A stretch of DNA of 64,000 nucleotides from positions 2,480,001 through 2,544,000 of the forward strand of contig JARUPZ010000011.1 of NCBI GenBank assembly GCA_031213475.1. Direction: 5' to 3'. Source of the stretch: Nereocystis luetkeana (lineage: Eukaryota; Sar; Phaeophyceae; Laminariales; Laminariaceae). Shown piece after piece: positions 1 to 12,964 of this stretch. Position 1 is the stretch's first letter. Each line of letters opens with the position of its first letter. Position numbers and translations under genes: made by a program. The notes below the pieces were generated by a model that did not search any database, was not told the origin of the DNA, and was given only the letters and a program-made list of their open reading frames with translations.

Positions 1-146
1 ACTCAGAACTTTTCGGGAACCGAAAATTTCAAAACGTGCGATAATTTAATCGGACGGACTATACACCTGGTACAGCCTATTTGACCTAGAACAGCACCGG
101 TATCAGCTAAAGCTGTCCCATTTCGTTTTTTGTTATTATTTTTCAG

Positions 147-2494
147 GTACCTGATGTTCGGTTCTACAAGCAAACGGGGGACATCAACAAAATCCCGTGG
201 TCCGGGCTGTTCGGCACTGGCGGTTACATCGCCCCTGAGATCATGAACCAGCATCCCTTCGGAAAGCCGGCTGACCTATGGTGCGGAGGGTTTTTAGCTA
301 CACAAGCATAAGGCACCTTCGTTCGTATCTGTCACCCTGGCAGCTGGCTCTGATGTTGGTGAACATCATAGCGTGGTATTGGTTTTGTTTTGTTTTCTTT
401 CCATTGTTTAATACCAGTACAGTATTTTTATTGTCGGTGACATGAACACGTTATTATCCCCCAAGTTGCCTTGCTTCGCTTTTGCCTCTATCGTTCTCCG
501 GCGCGACATCCCTATAATATCAACCCTTGGAAATATCAAAAACAGCGTTAACCACATGTTAACCTTGGACGTGCTTGTTTCTTGACACTTGATGGTGTGA
601 TGCTGTATGGTACTAAGCTTGTTCTCTGTTTTGCAGGCGCCTGGAGGTGTTGTACGACAGATGATCTCGGGAAATGTTTCGATAGTACGCGAATATCGGG
701 AAAATATTCGGCGCGTTCCGTCTTCTGTTTCCATTTTTTGTATGCCCACCGTTTTCGTTCACGGCAGCCCTACTATCAATAGCTGAAAGTATCGAAAAGA
801 ACCGCAACATTTCTTGACCGAAAACTTCTTGTGTCTTTGCTCTTTGACGGTGTGATGCTGTCGTCTTGTTGCCTGTTTCTGCAGGAGCGTGGGGGTGGTG
901 TTGTACCAGATGATCTCGGGAAGGCTTCCCTTCATCCCTGCCAGAGTGTGCGTCACCAAACCAGTCTCATTCCCGGCAGCTGTGTGGTGAGTCGCCCGGT
1001 TTCATCCGCTGTCCAGATATATGCACTCTTAATCCACGTTTAGCCGCATCAATTCTGCTAATATGCCACGACAATGGTTCGATGCGTTGCTTGTTTTTCG
1101 TGTGTTGTATTCATTTTTCTCCGAGCAGAATCCTCCTTGGCAGGCACGAGTTGTGTAGCAGACGAACGGACGGAGAATGGCATTTTTTTATGTTTCTGCC
1201 TATAGAAACTCCGGTACGCTGGGGAAGTGCGGTGACGCTTTTGGCCCTTTTTGTGAGATTTCGATCCTCTGATATTTTGCAAAACTGCATTTGTTTTTTT
1301 TCTGGTTGTACAGGGCGGACGTGAACGTGAGCGTAAAGGACCTCATTTCCGGCCTCTTGGAGAAGGAGCCCTCCCAAAGGTATCATACTTCGAATCCGTA
1401 TACAACCTGCTACCTGGTATTGATTTATCTTCTTTTCTTCGAACGTATATGTTTCTATACCTGCTACCAGGTAGTGACTTTATGTTGGTAGTGTCGCGAA
1501 GCTTAAGCTATGTTACTACGCATCCGCCGGACGGTCAAAAGAAAAGGGAACATGATAATATCAATCCCTGGTATGAATGCTCGTCGTGTGTCAATTTAAC
1601 CGTTGTAGTTTATACGTACACAATGGTTGTTGTGGTGTGCCGTCACCTTGGTCGCGTGAGGATGTCGACCAGGCCTGAACCGAGGGACGTTTTATAGCAT
1701 CCTGTGCGCTGCGGATGTTCCGAGGGCCTGCTCTTGAATATATATATACAGTATATGTGGTATGGTACGACTGCTGTTGTATTTTTGGGTTCATAATGTT
1801 CTGTTCATTCGGGGAGCAAACACTGTTAGGCCTCTGACCTTTTAGTAGAAATTTCTACCGTGCCGTGGCAGTTGCAAAGTTTGCTTGCGCCCGAGTACAC
1901 TCGCAAACAACCTATAATTATTGCATGGCACAGCCGAGCAAGCGGCATTGGACACGCGGATGTCAAGAGTTGAGCCAAGGCACGCACGGATTCCGAATCG
2001 TTTCCGTTGATGTTGCTGTTGTTGCTGTTGTCCTTTTTGTTGTTGTCCTTTTTGTTGTTGGAAGGTAAACGTTGGCAGTCAGCAGCCTGCCGCTAGGCGA
2101 AAAGCGCATACAAGTGCAATATCGTTCTACGCTCGTACTACTTAAGACATGGACTATCCCAGGGGGTGACTAACAGCTGCCCAAGCGCTATATCCATGGT
2201 ATGAGACTCCCTCCCTCCCGCCCTCCCTCTCTCCCTCCCTCTCTCCCTCCCTCTCTCCCTCCCTCTCTCCCCCCCTCCCACCTGGGCGATGATTTGTCTG
2301 TTCCAACAACCAACGAACGGTACAGGCTGACGGCTGTGCAGGCTCTCCAGCACCCGTGGATACAGACGATTCACCACTTGCGTCCATCATTCCCTCACTT
2401 CGTGCCGAAGCAGGGTCGTTGCAACAGTGGCAGCAGCAGCAACGGGGGGGGAGGTAGTCCTGCCGGCAAGGGTACCCCTACTGGTAGTGTATAG
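147..2494 (+). CDS. CAMK-type Ser/Thr protein kinase, C-terminal half (5' end outside window)
   Basis: Four exons can be read: 147-280, 885-986, 1314-1379 and 2326-2494 (stop TAG). Phases agree at every junction and give 156 residues. The first begins in the activation segment with GTGGYIAPE, the APE motif; the middle residue is G where most CAMK kinases have P. DLWSVGVVLYQMISG (subdomain IX) follows, with its Trp split between exons 1 and 2. Then come PAAVWADVNVSVKDLI and LLEKEPSQR, the subdomain XI Arg, and LTAVQALQHPWI, the usual CAMK end of the kinase fold. The tail is short, Gly/Ser-rich and runs into a minisatellite. The donor at 987 (GTGAGT) was chosen because it restores the Trp of the WADV segment. 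The N-lobe, HRD and DFG motifs lie upstream of base 1, so the substrate class cannot be named. It is most like Ca/calmodulin-dependent or calcium-dependent kinases (family knowledge). Confidence 0.85.
587..775 (+). pseudogene. Decayed tandem duplicate of a kinase exon
   Basis: The stretch with a TTTTGCAG acceptor at about 638 repeats the real exon at 885 and its upstream intron: GGTGTGATGCTGT before the acceptor, and CAGATGATCTCGGGAA inside. In the duplicate the kinase frame reaches a TGA inside the CAGATGATC segment, so it cannot replace the exon at 885. The two copies are about 240 bases apart, suggesting one local tandem duplication followed by decay. Confidence 0.6.
2210..2280. repeat. 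CT-rich simple repeat (CCCTCCCTCTCT)
   Basis: A pure pyrimidine tract on the + strand that ends about 45 bases before the acceptor of the last kinase exon (2326). It may serve as an oversized polypyrimidine tract (inference). Confidence 0.8.
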
Positions 2495-2870
2495 TGGGTA
2501 GTCCTGCTGGTGAGAGTAGCCCTGTTGGTAGTGGGTAGTAGGTAGCCCTGCTGGAATTGGGTAACCCCCCTGCTGGAAGTGGGTAACCCTGATGGGATTG
2601 GGTAGTCCTGCTGGTATTGGGTATTCCCGCTGGTATTGGGTTTTCCTGCTGGTATTTGGTAGTCCTGCTGGTATTGGTTAGTCCTGCAGGCATTGGGTGG
2701 TCATGGGTAGTCCTGCAATGGGTACTTCTGCAATGGGTAGTCCTGCTGTGTTGGGTAGTCGTGCTGGTATTGCGTCCTGCTGGCAATGAATAGTCCTGCT
2801 GGTATTGGGTAGTCCTGGTGGTCATGGGTAGTGCTGCTGGTAAGAGTAGCTGGTAAAAGCAGGACTCACT
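2455..2870. repeat. Minisatellite, about 20-base unit, at the kinase 3' end
   Basis: Repeats of GGTAGTCCTGCTGGTATTGG with many variants, about 20 units. The first unit or two encode the last kinase residues (SPAGKGTPTGSV) before the stop at 2494, so the array has supplied the protein's C-terminus. The rest would be 3' UTR or flank. Confidence 0.8.
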
Positions 2871-4514
2871 AGAGGAGGCGTCTGGTCCGATCTGCTGAGG
2901 GTTTTTGTTATCTCACGGCTCAAAAAGTTTTATACATTCAAGCGTCTTGTTAAGGTTTATACATACGGTACACAGGGGAGTCGGAGAACCGCTTGCAGCG
3001 CGTCTGCTGTGACGGAACGTTGTGATTAGACGCAGGGGGTTGGTTGGGTGCTCCGCCACAGGCAACTATTGGTAGCGGGGTAACCTTTGCAGGCAGTGAA
3101 TTTTGATTATGTTTTTTTTCAAGAGCGCAACGCTCTAGAGGTTGCGGCTGTCATCTGTATTGCGTGTATTGGCTTGTTGCTGTACCACAGGAAACTTCTG
3201 GAGTGACCTGTTGTAGGCAAATGAGTGGTGCGTTTCGAAAAAATAGTGATTTCGGTGTATCACCGCAGGCGCTGGCTGCTGTGATGTGTATAACGTGTGC
3301 GGGTGCTGCACTCCAACAAACAACGGGTCTGAACGTTGTAGGCAGTGAATGGTGCTTTGTCGAGAATCGTGCTTTGAGTGGGTCATGGTAGGTGCTGGCT
3401 ACTACTGCACAGGTGGCCGGGACCCCCCCCCCTTGCATAATGTGGGCGTGTACAAATCGTTGTGGAGACATTGAACATTGTAGCCAAACCCCACAAGCTG
3501 TCGGCAATCTCTCAATTCGGTGCGCTTATTGGTGCGGCACACTGTTCTATGTCCCCACGAACATGTTTTTACGCCCGCATTGTGCAAGGGCAAGGGAGGG
3601 CGTGCCGGCCACCTGTGTGTACCTCTCGCATCGTATATATTCGTACGCTTGCTGTTCCCCTAGCGGAAGTGCTTTTTTTTGTGCATGTCAATATTCACGT
3701 AGCAGGTAGTGCGCGTTCTGCTTTCGACTTTTAGAGGCGGCCGTTGTCAGGCGGGCGGAGGGGGGTAGCTCTAGGGCTGTTTTCACGTCTCCTGCCAACT
3801 TTTGTTATACTGCAGTAGTCAAATAAATTAGTATCAGTAAGTTATGTATACCAGGTATACATCTACAGCGCTCAGCATGAAATAGTATATTTATTTGTCA
3901 TACTGGTAGCGCGAGAAGGTACACATATACCTCGGTGTTCTCGTAGGTATACTGCATATGTCTTCGTATGTTTGTGTTCCCATTGGTAACATTGAGTGAG
4001 CCGCGTTGTGAATCGCTGTTTGGCAAGGGGAGGAGTGGAGGCCAGATGGTGGGTATTGTACTGGCGCAGGCACTGCAAAGTGGCAGCGAAGAGGCGTTGA
4101 CGTTGGCCGATGTCACTCAGTGCAAACAAACTGGCAGGCAAAAAAAACTGCCACGTATTAATACACATGTACCGATTTTTCATTCGCAGGTCGTTATGCG
4201 TTCCATTTTTTGGGCTGTATAGATTTCAAAATGGCCACGGTTAGTGGGCCTTTCGTTTTTTTGTTACCTGCACCAAAACGTCATCGGATTTTACCTTGTA
4301 TCTGAATGTCTCCGAAGGGAAACCTTTCAGTATACCAGGTATACCGGTATCAATCTGGCAACACGAAGTGTTTGTACGGAAATCGATGTCTCGAAAATGA
4401 CCCCGTGCTCGCAGGAACACCCATTAAGAGTTGGTCGGTGCGTATGAGTTCTCCACACGTCGCACAGGTCGGATAAATAATATTCTCACTCGATGATCTA
4501 GATCTTCCAGGGCG

Positions 4515-4712
4515 CATACAATCCTGATTTGTATGATCTGGCTCATGTTGCCGAGTGGCAGTCGCATGATCTACTGCTGTAGCACGTGTTTGTTTTCCTG
4601 GGTTGGATTTGTACTATACACATCCTACACAACGCCGCATAATGGCTGGTTAGGGTCCAGATGATCTAGATGATCGATCGGATCTGTGTGATCTGTCCGA
4701 CGTGTGAAAGCT
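4515..4712 (+). repeat. GATC-rich dispersed repeat, copy 1
   Basis: Shares with three other loci the order TATGATCT, GCTCATGTTGCCG, a GTCGCATGATC-type segment, a GGGTTGGAT-type core, ATCCTACACAAC, and a tail of repeated GATC words. No terminal repeats or target duplication were seen. Confidence 0.6.
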
Positions 4713-5679
4713 TTTATGCAAGCCTGGTACGGTCGCGCAATCGACGAGCGTCGAAAGGGAGGGGGGGGAGACATGTATATGCGGTAGTTGTTGGCTGGTG
4801 TCGCAGGTCTGGCTCGCACTGAACAGCGAGGGCCGTGTTTGCACTGGCAGCAGGGACGGCTTCTTTATGATGGATTATGGTGGGGGGGGGGGTTTCAGTT
4901 GCAAAATCCAGCACATATCTTTCATCTTGTTGCTGAAATTGATACCCTCCGTCTCATTTATGCAACCGTCCAACCTCAACATTTTAGCAGTAGTACCCTG
5001 GGGATTAGCACGGCAACGCATATCGTTGGCGCTGCATCACAGGTTATGGGTTGTGGTGGTGGTGATTGATGTTTTTTTCCTGGCGCAACCTTGTTCTCAG
5101 CCACAAGCTGAGCTTGTGCCACTCACTCGCAGCTTTTTAGCGGTCAGTCCGATGTGTGTGTTCGGGGAGAAGCAATAGAACGCTTGGCGCTCGCCGACGA
5201 AGGAGGGGGGGTCTGCTGCTGCTGCTGCTTCGTTCATCTCAGAGGCGTGGGATGTGTCGCCAACGTCAAATAATATTGAGAGATATCATGTGTGGTAGGA
5301 AGTGGATTGAAGATAGGGGAGACAAGCAGACAGATATACATACATACGTAGACAGCCAGGATCCGAATGCCTACAGAGACCCCAGCAGACTCTGGGGAAC
5401 AACTCCCCGGGTTTGATTTTTTTTTTTTTTTTCTCTCATCCCATTTACGATCTTCGCACATCTTCTTCTCTCTCTCCTTCCAACTCGTAACTCAGATCCG
5501 GGGTCACATAGCAGGCTCTTCTCCCCCCTTCCCGCTACGGTACGTGCCTTCATTTTTATCGCGAGAAGATTTCAGCCTTTTCTTCCCTCGTCGACTCGCA
5601 TCGAATTGTGCCTACCCACGCTGCAAGGCGCTCTCAACAATTGAATCCTTTTTTATTTTTGCAAATAATGTCAAAGTCC

Positions 5680-5754
5680 GACCCACCTGGGGCTCGAACC
5701 CAGGACTCAAACAAGTAGAATTCGAGGTTAACCACTTGAACCACCGGGGCGACC
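5680..5754 (-). other. tRNA-like sequence (decayed tRNA or SINE head)
   Basis: On the minus strand an A-box-like TGGTTCAAGTGG is followed by a B-box-like GGTTCGAGCCC inside a good T-arm (CCTGG/CCAGG). The D-arm closes (GGTT/AACC). The anticodon arm would need an 11-base loop, and the acceptor strands pair with at least two mismatches, so this is not a working tRNA. No isotype is assigned. A tRNA-derived SINE head is the alternative; no poly-A tail or second copy was found here. Confidence 0.35.
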
Positions 5755-6627
5755 AAAATCGGGGTCAATGTGGAGACAAAAGGACAGACGGCGTATGCCT
5801 GGCTTGGCGTTGGCTTTGTCTCTCTTATCTGCTTCGACTTGCGAGGTACTAGATATGTGTTTTGTATGCGCCTTCCATTGCATCAAGAAAATACTTTGTA
5901 CGCACCTACCGTTGCGCCAAGAAAAAAGTTGGATGCGCCTTTCGCCCTTTCGCATTGCGCCAAGAAAGGCAATTAGTTCCACTGCAACGAACCCTGAGGG
6001 GTGTGCTGGCTCATCTTTTCCGACCCCGCCGCGCCCCCCGCGCTCGTACCTATCAGATGCAAAAACGACGACCAACATTCTAGTGTGCATTGAGTGTCAC
6101 AATTTCGTGCCAGATGTCACGCCGTCCAACATTCGAGCACACAACTGTAGCAGTAGTTCTCAGTTTGTAGAACTGAGTCTCTGTTTTGGTAAATGCAAAT
6201 CTGTTTGTCTGTCTGTTTGTCCGTTTGCTGTCTGTCTGTCCGCAAGACTTATATTTTCGAACACTTTCCAATGGCCGATATATAAGCTCGTTACAGATTA
6301 TATTCGTACGACGTATTCGACCCTTACGGACCTTATATACTGAAGCATACCATACCACCAGGCAAATTTAGCCATATAATACATCCACGACATCTTTCCA
6401 TGGTACCATACCGCAAACGTACCATACCATATACTGTGTTTTTCCCGTCCCATATCGTCAACACATACCATACTACATACGGTGGTTTTCTCATATTCCT
6501 GGATACCATACCACCAACATATCCCATATCCCATACCGTTTGTTCCATATAGTATATATCAAGGCGCGTAGTACCATCATACCATGTGCCAACATATTAT
6601 GATATCACACCAGGTAGGTACACGAGA

Positions 6628-7640
6628 AGGGCAAGCTCTCTGAATCCAAGATGTTCTCCACGACAACCAGCAGCAGCAGAACGATCGATGAGTTGGATGG
6701 TGACACAACTGTATACCTTTAGCGTCGTTGCTTCGCGCCCGACGCGCGGTCAACGGGGAGCGTAGCCACTACAACAGTCGGCTGGCGCGGGTTTGGGTAC
6801 CAAGAGAAGCGCACGCGGCGCGCACCTCTCGGTGGATACGTACTCGTAGACTACAGCAGCAGCGGCACAGCAGCAACAGCAGCAGCAGCAGTAGCAGTCA
6901 TATTGTGAAGTACAAAATGCCAAGATGAGTTGACTCGGCACGTCTCTCCGCCGCCAGACCAAAGAAAGGCAGTCAGAGTTGGCTCGGACGCTTGGGTCCT
7001 ACGCGCAGTGCAGCGCACCCAGCGCGTCTCTTCGCGGCACCAGACCACAACAACAGGAGAGTTGGTCTCGGCGTTTGCTCGCGTCTGCACGCGCCCAGTA
7101 AATCCGAGCAACAACAACAACACACAATGGCCGGTGACGTGTGGCGGGCTCTGGTCAGGTGTATGATAAAAAAACTATTGGCCGCTGTAGTATTAATAGA
7201 GTTAGTTGTTGTAATAGTAGCAGTAGTAGTAGTAGTTGCAGTAGCAGCAGTTGTATAAATAGTAGTAATGCAGTACGAGAGAGCTGATTTACATAAAATT
7301 GTACTGGACATAGAGGTAATGCGGGGATTTGGATGAACAAAAAACTTTACGTATCCGTCTCGAATGGCGAAGAATAGTTTTTTTTCAGGTTTGGGAGGAT
7401 ACCGTAGGACGCCGTCGGCAAGCTCTTGCCCCCTAGAGCGTTGGTCCACCTGATTTCTTCGAGCCCGCCATCATTCCTAGTTGACCCTGCCCGCCACGAA
7501 GCGGGTTGGCCGTGGGCTGAGTCTATGTCGAGATCAAGCGTCTATCGTCGCATGAGCTGATCTTTACCAGCAGCGTGTAGACACTTTGCGACGAGAAAAA
7601 ACAAATTGCGCCGCCTGCTGCCGAAAACACCGGCGGTACG
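6628..7640. mobile_element. Fragments of two non-autonomous DNA elements (types C and D)
   Basis: Bases 6628-7110 match, in reverse complement, the inside of the D element at 60368-61144 (ACGATCGATGAGTTGGAT, the CGCCCGACGCGCGGTC stretch, the TTGGGTCCTACGCGCAG stretch). Bases 7126-7640 match, in the same orientation, the C element at 59215-61295 (CAATGGCCGGTG, TTTGGGAGGATACCGTAGGA, AAGCGGGTTGGCCGTGGGCT). The terminal repeats of both families are missing here. A (GTA)n tract sits at 7195-7260. No transposase ORF is visible. Confidence 0.6.
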
Positions 7641-7871
7641 GGGACAGCAGCAGCAGCAGTGAACTACTTTTTAATTCGCCTATATTAATGTCTTGCGATC
7701 CTTGTCGTATGTTACTGTACTCGTAAATAATCCGGCAGTTGAAAAAACATGTCAGTCTGTCGAGTGATGAGTGAACGTGTGAACAACCCACCACATGTTT
7801 TTCACTGGCCAATTATAAAGTCTAATCGAATTATGGGAAATTATTTCTGAGCTCTCAGAACTGAGTTTTCA

Positions 7872-8682
7872 GGGCCGGTCTTATCGAGGGCAAAATAAAC
7901 GAGAAAAAAAACGAAATAAAACGAACAGACTTTCGTTTTTCGCAAAAAACAGCAGGTTGAGTCCTAACGAGGGCAAAAAAAACGAAGAAAAAAACGAAAC
8001 AAAAATAAGAAGCCGAGTCGAATTTTTACGCGGTGCAATTTTTCGGAATGACTCAACCGCCACAGCACGTGGTTCCCGGCGATAGCGCTCGACAGCGACG
8101 GTGGATAGACACAACTCGCACACGTAAGGCACCCTCCACAGCAGGCGGTTCTCGTGGTCCAACCCGCTCCCCACGGAGTGCTCTAGAACTTGTGTATCGG
8201 CCATCGCAGTTCGATGGCAGACATTTGAATGTTGTGTGGGACTCATGTCCAAAAATATACCGCCACAGCCACTTCCTGATCCCCCGGTTTCTTAGGAGGG
8301 CACCCCATGGTGATTCCCTGCCCATATGTGCTCGCGCCGCCAGCAGACAAGCCGCGTGGCAGCCACATGCACTACCTCGGCCATCGTGCGCTTGCCAACC
8401 GGTCGTAGAAAGTTTATCGGAACTTCATCCCAACGCGTCGAGCTCCTCCTATGTTCCTCTTCGACCCTGGGTATCCCATATTTCGTTTATTTGGCACCCA
8501 TCTCGTTTTTTTTTAAGTCCTCTGGGACTTAAAAAAAACGAAATGTGAAAACGGAGGTATCGGGATCTCTACTTCTAATTTTTACAATTTGACCAATAAA
8601 ACTCACGTACTCTTTAGTTCTGTTTTTCGTTTTTTCATTTCGTTTTTTTTTTCGTTTATTTTGCCCTCGATAAGACCGGCCC
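7872..8682. mobile_element. Non-autonomous TIR element H, copy 1 (PIF/Harbinger-like)
   Basis: It is bounded by inverted repeats starting GGGCCGGTCTTATCGAGGGC and continuing into AAAATAAACGA. Flanks are TCA on the left and TTA on the right, an imperfect 3-base duplication. A second copy in the opposite orientation lies at 61718-62518. GGGCC ends with a 3-base TWA-like target suggest the PIF/Harbinger group (family knowledge, inference). Both strands carry ORFs of 120-170 codons, but none resembles a transposase; the element is about 811 bases and probably non-autonomous. Confidence 0.75.
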
Positions 8683-9160
8683 TTAGGCCGAATATACGCG
8701 TTTTACTCGGCGGGAAAGCCAAAAACACCGATAGACTCCTCAAAATGCTCCCCGTAGTTTTTTGCCAGCTTTCAGGAACAATTTTCCGTTTCTCCGGAGA
8801 GTCCTAGTTTATTTTTTGGAGCAGCCAATCAGCTTTCTCCGGAGGCTCAGAAATATGGCTGTTGGTCAGAACTGGGGCCAGAAATAATGGATCTTGGAGG
8901 ATTTTTGATGAAAAACCATAATGTCCTCAGAACTGAAAATATGGACGAACAGCCCAACCCGTTACCTGGTATTATTTATTGTAGCACGACCACGAGTATA
9001 TATAGTGTTGATTGTTTTGTAACCGTCGTGCGTACAAGCGCAATACATGTCAAGAAGCTCCGCCGCAGACCGCTGCTATTGCTGTGTCACCAATGGGAAT
9101 GACAATCACGGTAGATAGATCTGTCACTTTCGTCATTCCCACTCTTCTAGTACAATAATA

Positions 9161-9261
9161 TTACGGGGGAACTTAGGACCTGCAATGAATACAAAAGCCT
9201 GTTTGTTTCCCTATTTTTACTAACAATATTTGGTCCTATTTACTATTATGGTCCCCCGTAA
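9161..9261. mobile_element. 105-base MITE family A, copy 1
   Basis: Ends TTACGGGGG and CCCCCGTAA, with the internal TACTAACAATATTTGGTCCTA segment shared by the other copies. This copy is the most diverged, and its left arm is shortened. Confidence 0.75.
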
Positions 9262-12200
9262 CAACAGGCTGTAAAAGAGTGGTGCATAATAATCACTACT
9301 TTAGTAGTCTAGCAGCACGAAAAAGTTTAATTCACATCAACTTCAAGGCGAAAAATAGTTCGCTTTTACTTTCCGACCCTCTGTGTAGTACAGACATGTA
9401 TTAATTGTGTGTTCTTCTCTGTGTCGATCACTGTGTTACCCTCGTATATTTCGTCCCCCCGATTTAAGAAACAAAGAGGTGTAGGATAAAAATTAGCAAC
9501 TCGCTAGCCTGCCTACAGAAATTACGAACACCACCTCCTCCTGCGCTGTTGGACCACCCCTGCAATCTTATACCAGGGTAGGTGTGTGTGCATACTGCGT
9601 TTTTCATATAATAAGAGCCTAAGAGAGACCAAGAACATGTATGTACGAACATCATATTGAGACTCACCAATAAACACGTTTGTACGTACTCGTCATGTAT
9701 GTGCTGGTACGTCAACATCTGCTGCAACATTAAATATTAAATATTTACAGGGAGTATTCCAAACATTTTTCAGTGTCTTGGTGTGTTTGTCACGTTTAAA
9801 CTGTCGAGCCGTGTGGGTTTTTCTTAAAGGCGAGGGGGGACATTCTGCGATAATATATAGATAGATATCGGCAGACATGCTTCCCCGTGTACATCACCAC
9901 CGTATGGGCCAGGCAAACCACAACCTATTGATGGCTGTTTGGGGGCGGGGCGTCCTGTGCTCGCCGTGCTATCGTACTGCTGTACTGGCATACCACTCTG
10001 TCCCGTAATATAGTAACCGTATTTTACTATGAGGCACGCGAGCGCGAAGCGCGAGCCTTTTGTTCTTGGTTCCAAGGAAGAAAAGCAGACGTTCAGTCTG
10101 AGAGCCAAGGTCCCGTCTGCACCAGTGCCGACTGGTCTCTCTCCACACTCGCACCAACTCCATCTGCGACTTCACAGAACAAATACAAGCAAACCGAGAA
10201 TAGCGCTCGAATGCGTTTCATCGACGACAAAACAATGACATTAATGGTGGCATAAACGATGCATGCTGAACGAAAACGTAAGGACCATTCGGGCTTACTA
10301 GCCTAACTAAACGTTACCTATATTACCATGACGACCTGTGCATACGAGCGTCCAACCTTCACAATTATGCAGTACACCGGGCAACAGCAAGCAGGGACGA
10401 CCTGCTCATGGGAGCGTCCAACCTTCACAAGGAAACAGTACACTGAGAAACAGCAGGGCAACCCATATCGTAGGCTCTGCTCTACAGTAGTATTAATAGT
10501 AGGGTCCTCGATGGTGGTATGTATATGAGGATCCCGGTTTGTGAAGAGTCTGTTTTAGGGGGTTGAAGAGGCACCAGCAGAGCTCAGCTCGTGCGACGCG
10601 AAAGTGCAACGCCCGCGGCAGTCGATGCCCCTAACAGTCCCCGGAAAAAAAGGTACCAGGTACTGGTATAAATTTCCGTCGCAGTATGGACGTCTGTCGC
10701 CTAGGACGGTTATTCATTCGAGAAGGAAAATCAAAATTGCGCGAGGGAGTCACGTCTGGTGATTTCTCTTATTATGGTGTCTTGATCGGTCGTCGGCAAG
10801 CGAGTCCTATCAGGCGTATACACCCCGTAGCACTACCTAAGACCGGACACGTTTGGACGTTTCCGTTGTGGGGACCCTATATATGGTCACATCTACTGGT
10901 ACCTGGTGCACAGGGAACTGAAATGCAGCGCCAGCGATATGCGTTGCCGTACTTTTCCCTAGGCAGCTAGGTGTTCATATTTAAGGTTGAACGAGGTCGC
11001 AGAATCCTAACTACTTTGTTCACTGTGCGTGGGCGCAGTTGTAGAGGTTGAGCACCGCAGCAAGAGTATGTAGTAACGCTGTTGTAAAGCAGCGCCAATA
11101 ATAATAAGCGATGCCCTGCTGTTCGTCAATGTGCTGCTTCATTTTTCAGGTTGGACGCCCGCACGAGGCCATCTACTTAGTATCTGCGACGTGTACCAGG
11201 CGGTCTACACCTGAGCAGCTGGGTACAGAAGTCAGCTATTAATAGTTGCAGTATTTGTAGCATGAGTATAATACGTAGCTCCAGAGCACCAGCTGCAGTC
11301 GACGCGTCTACAACGTACTCCAGTGTGCTACAACGTACTACAATGTATTTCGTATTCTTCAGTCTCGCGTGTTCAAACTCGACGAATTATTTACTTGAGT
11401 GGTGCTGACGTTAAGCTGTGCGTCCTTGAACGTGACCGAAAAAATCACACCTCGGGCGAGGAACTTCTCGCGCAAAAAGAGGGGTGTAGGGAGGGTATTA
11501 GTACCCCTTACGCTCGTTCCAAGTGCATCCACCCCCCGCTTTTGGAGACAAATGACTTGGCACTTTAGAGTTGCATAATAATTTGCAGTACGTAGCAAAA
11601 AGCGTGAAAAAAACAGTCGAAACGAAAAGGATGAACTCGCAAAAAACAGCAAAACTCGGAAGAAATGACAGTGAGTCACGCGTACTACAATAGTACTGTG
11701 CACAACGTATTTAGAGTGCCAACGCATGCCAGCCTGATGGACAGTTTTATCACTCTGTCTGCTGCCCCCTTGTCTTCTGTACATACGTAGTTCTCCTACC
11801 ACTACAGCACGAAAACACTACTACAGTGTCACTACTGTCAGCACTAGGGTACCACAGTTCTGTGAAACACAGTAGCAGCAAAAAAGTCAGCCAGTCCTCT
11901 GCAACGTTCCGGTCAACAACAAAAACGTTTCGGTCAACAGCAAAAAAACAATACCGGTACCCGTCAGCCAGCATCGATACAAACTAAGTGTCTTGCGATC
12001 TCAGGACTTCTTCGGTGCCGATTTACTGTCATAACTGGTAGCCAATAGTGCCGACGGCTGATTTCAACCTCAACCTGAAAATGATGCGAGTCAGGAAGGC
12101 AGCGAAGGGGCAGGCTTATCAAATACCTGGTACCAGGTACCAGCACCACAACCCGGACTCTCTCTCTGCCGATCTACTGTATGTACCTATCTGCTCATGA

Positions 12201-12964
12201 AAACGCGATACGCAACTCGAATCGTCGGACATGTGATTTGGGTCGCACATCTTAGCCACACCACATGGCGCTTCTTCGAAAGTACTAAATCACGTCTATG
12301 ACCAGAAAACGGGCAGCAGATTATCCTATCCAGCACAGCACATGGGCCACAACAAACGACTCATGGCAACAAGGTTCCTTTGCTGCCCTACTGCCGTTGT
12401 ATCATTCCCATGTCTGAGCAGCCGCGTCACGAGATCTAAGTCGCGGCTGGCCCCTCACGTCGCCCATCAAGCTTGGGGCGGTGTACCCAGCCTGACGCTA
12501 AAAACACCGCACAAATCGGGCAGCCCACCATCGACATCATCTAGATCATCTAGATATTTATCAGGCAGGGACCATCAGCTCCGAAAAAGCTAGACAATGA
12601 AATGGAAGTAGATCTGATCTGTCATGCAAGCAGCAAATCGCGAGATCACAAACAAAATTTCACCCGAATCGCGTCTCTCAAAAACATTTTTTTTCACCCG
12701 AATCGCGCCCGTCAAAAACTGTAAACCACTCGAATTCGGCCGCTCACTTGTATGGGGTCCCCCTGCGCCCACAGCGATATGCATACAAAAGGTACACTCA
12801 CACAGGAGGAAAACACAAAAACACTTGAAAATTCCTGAGCTCACATGAAGAAAGACAACATGAGCCCCCATGATTCGCAGGAACGCAACGACCCATTGTT
12901 GACGCACCACGCGTTGCGCTGGGGGGGATGAGTCCTTCCAGCCCATCGCTCGTGTGGGTTGCAA

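Larger units (their letters stand above)
2871..6627. other. Intergenic, no gene recognised
   Basis: No conserved domain was found on either strand. It contains an imperfect tandem duplication of about 115-130 bases (3075-3400, sharing TTGTAGGCA..TGAGTGGTGC type segments), one copy of a GATC-rich dispersed repeat (4515-4712), a tRNA-like sequence near 5680-5754, and a CATACCATACC-type degenerate repeat (about 6340-6600). Confidence 0.6.

Noticed and set aside
4798-5178. 126-codon + strand ORF with a possible exon VWLALNSEGRVCTGSRDG
   Set aside because: The first part looks coding after a CAG, but no partner exon in phase or family was found; the rest is Val/Leu run-through.
8033-8548. 171-codon + strand ORF
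   Set aside because: Lies wholly inside the H transposable element and is broken in the second copy; no transposase or host motif seen.
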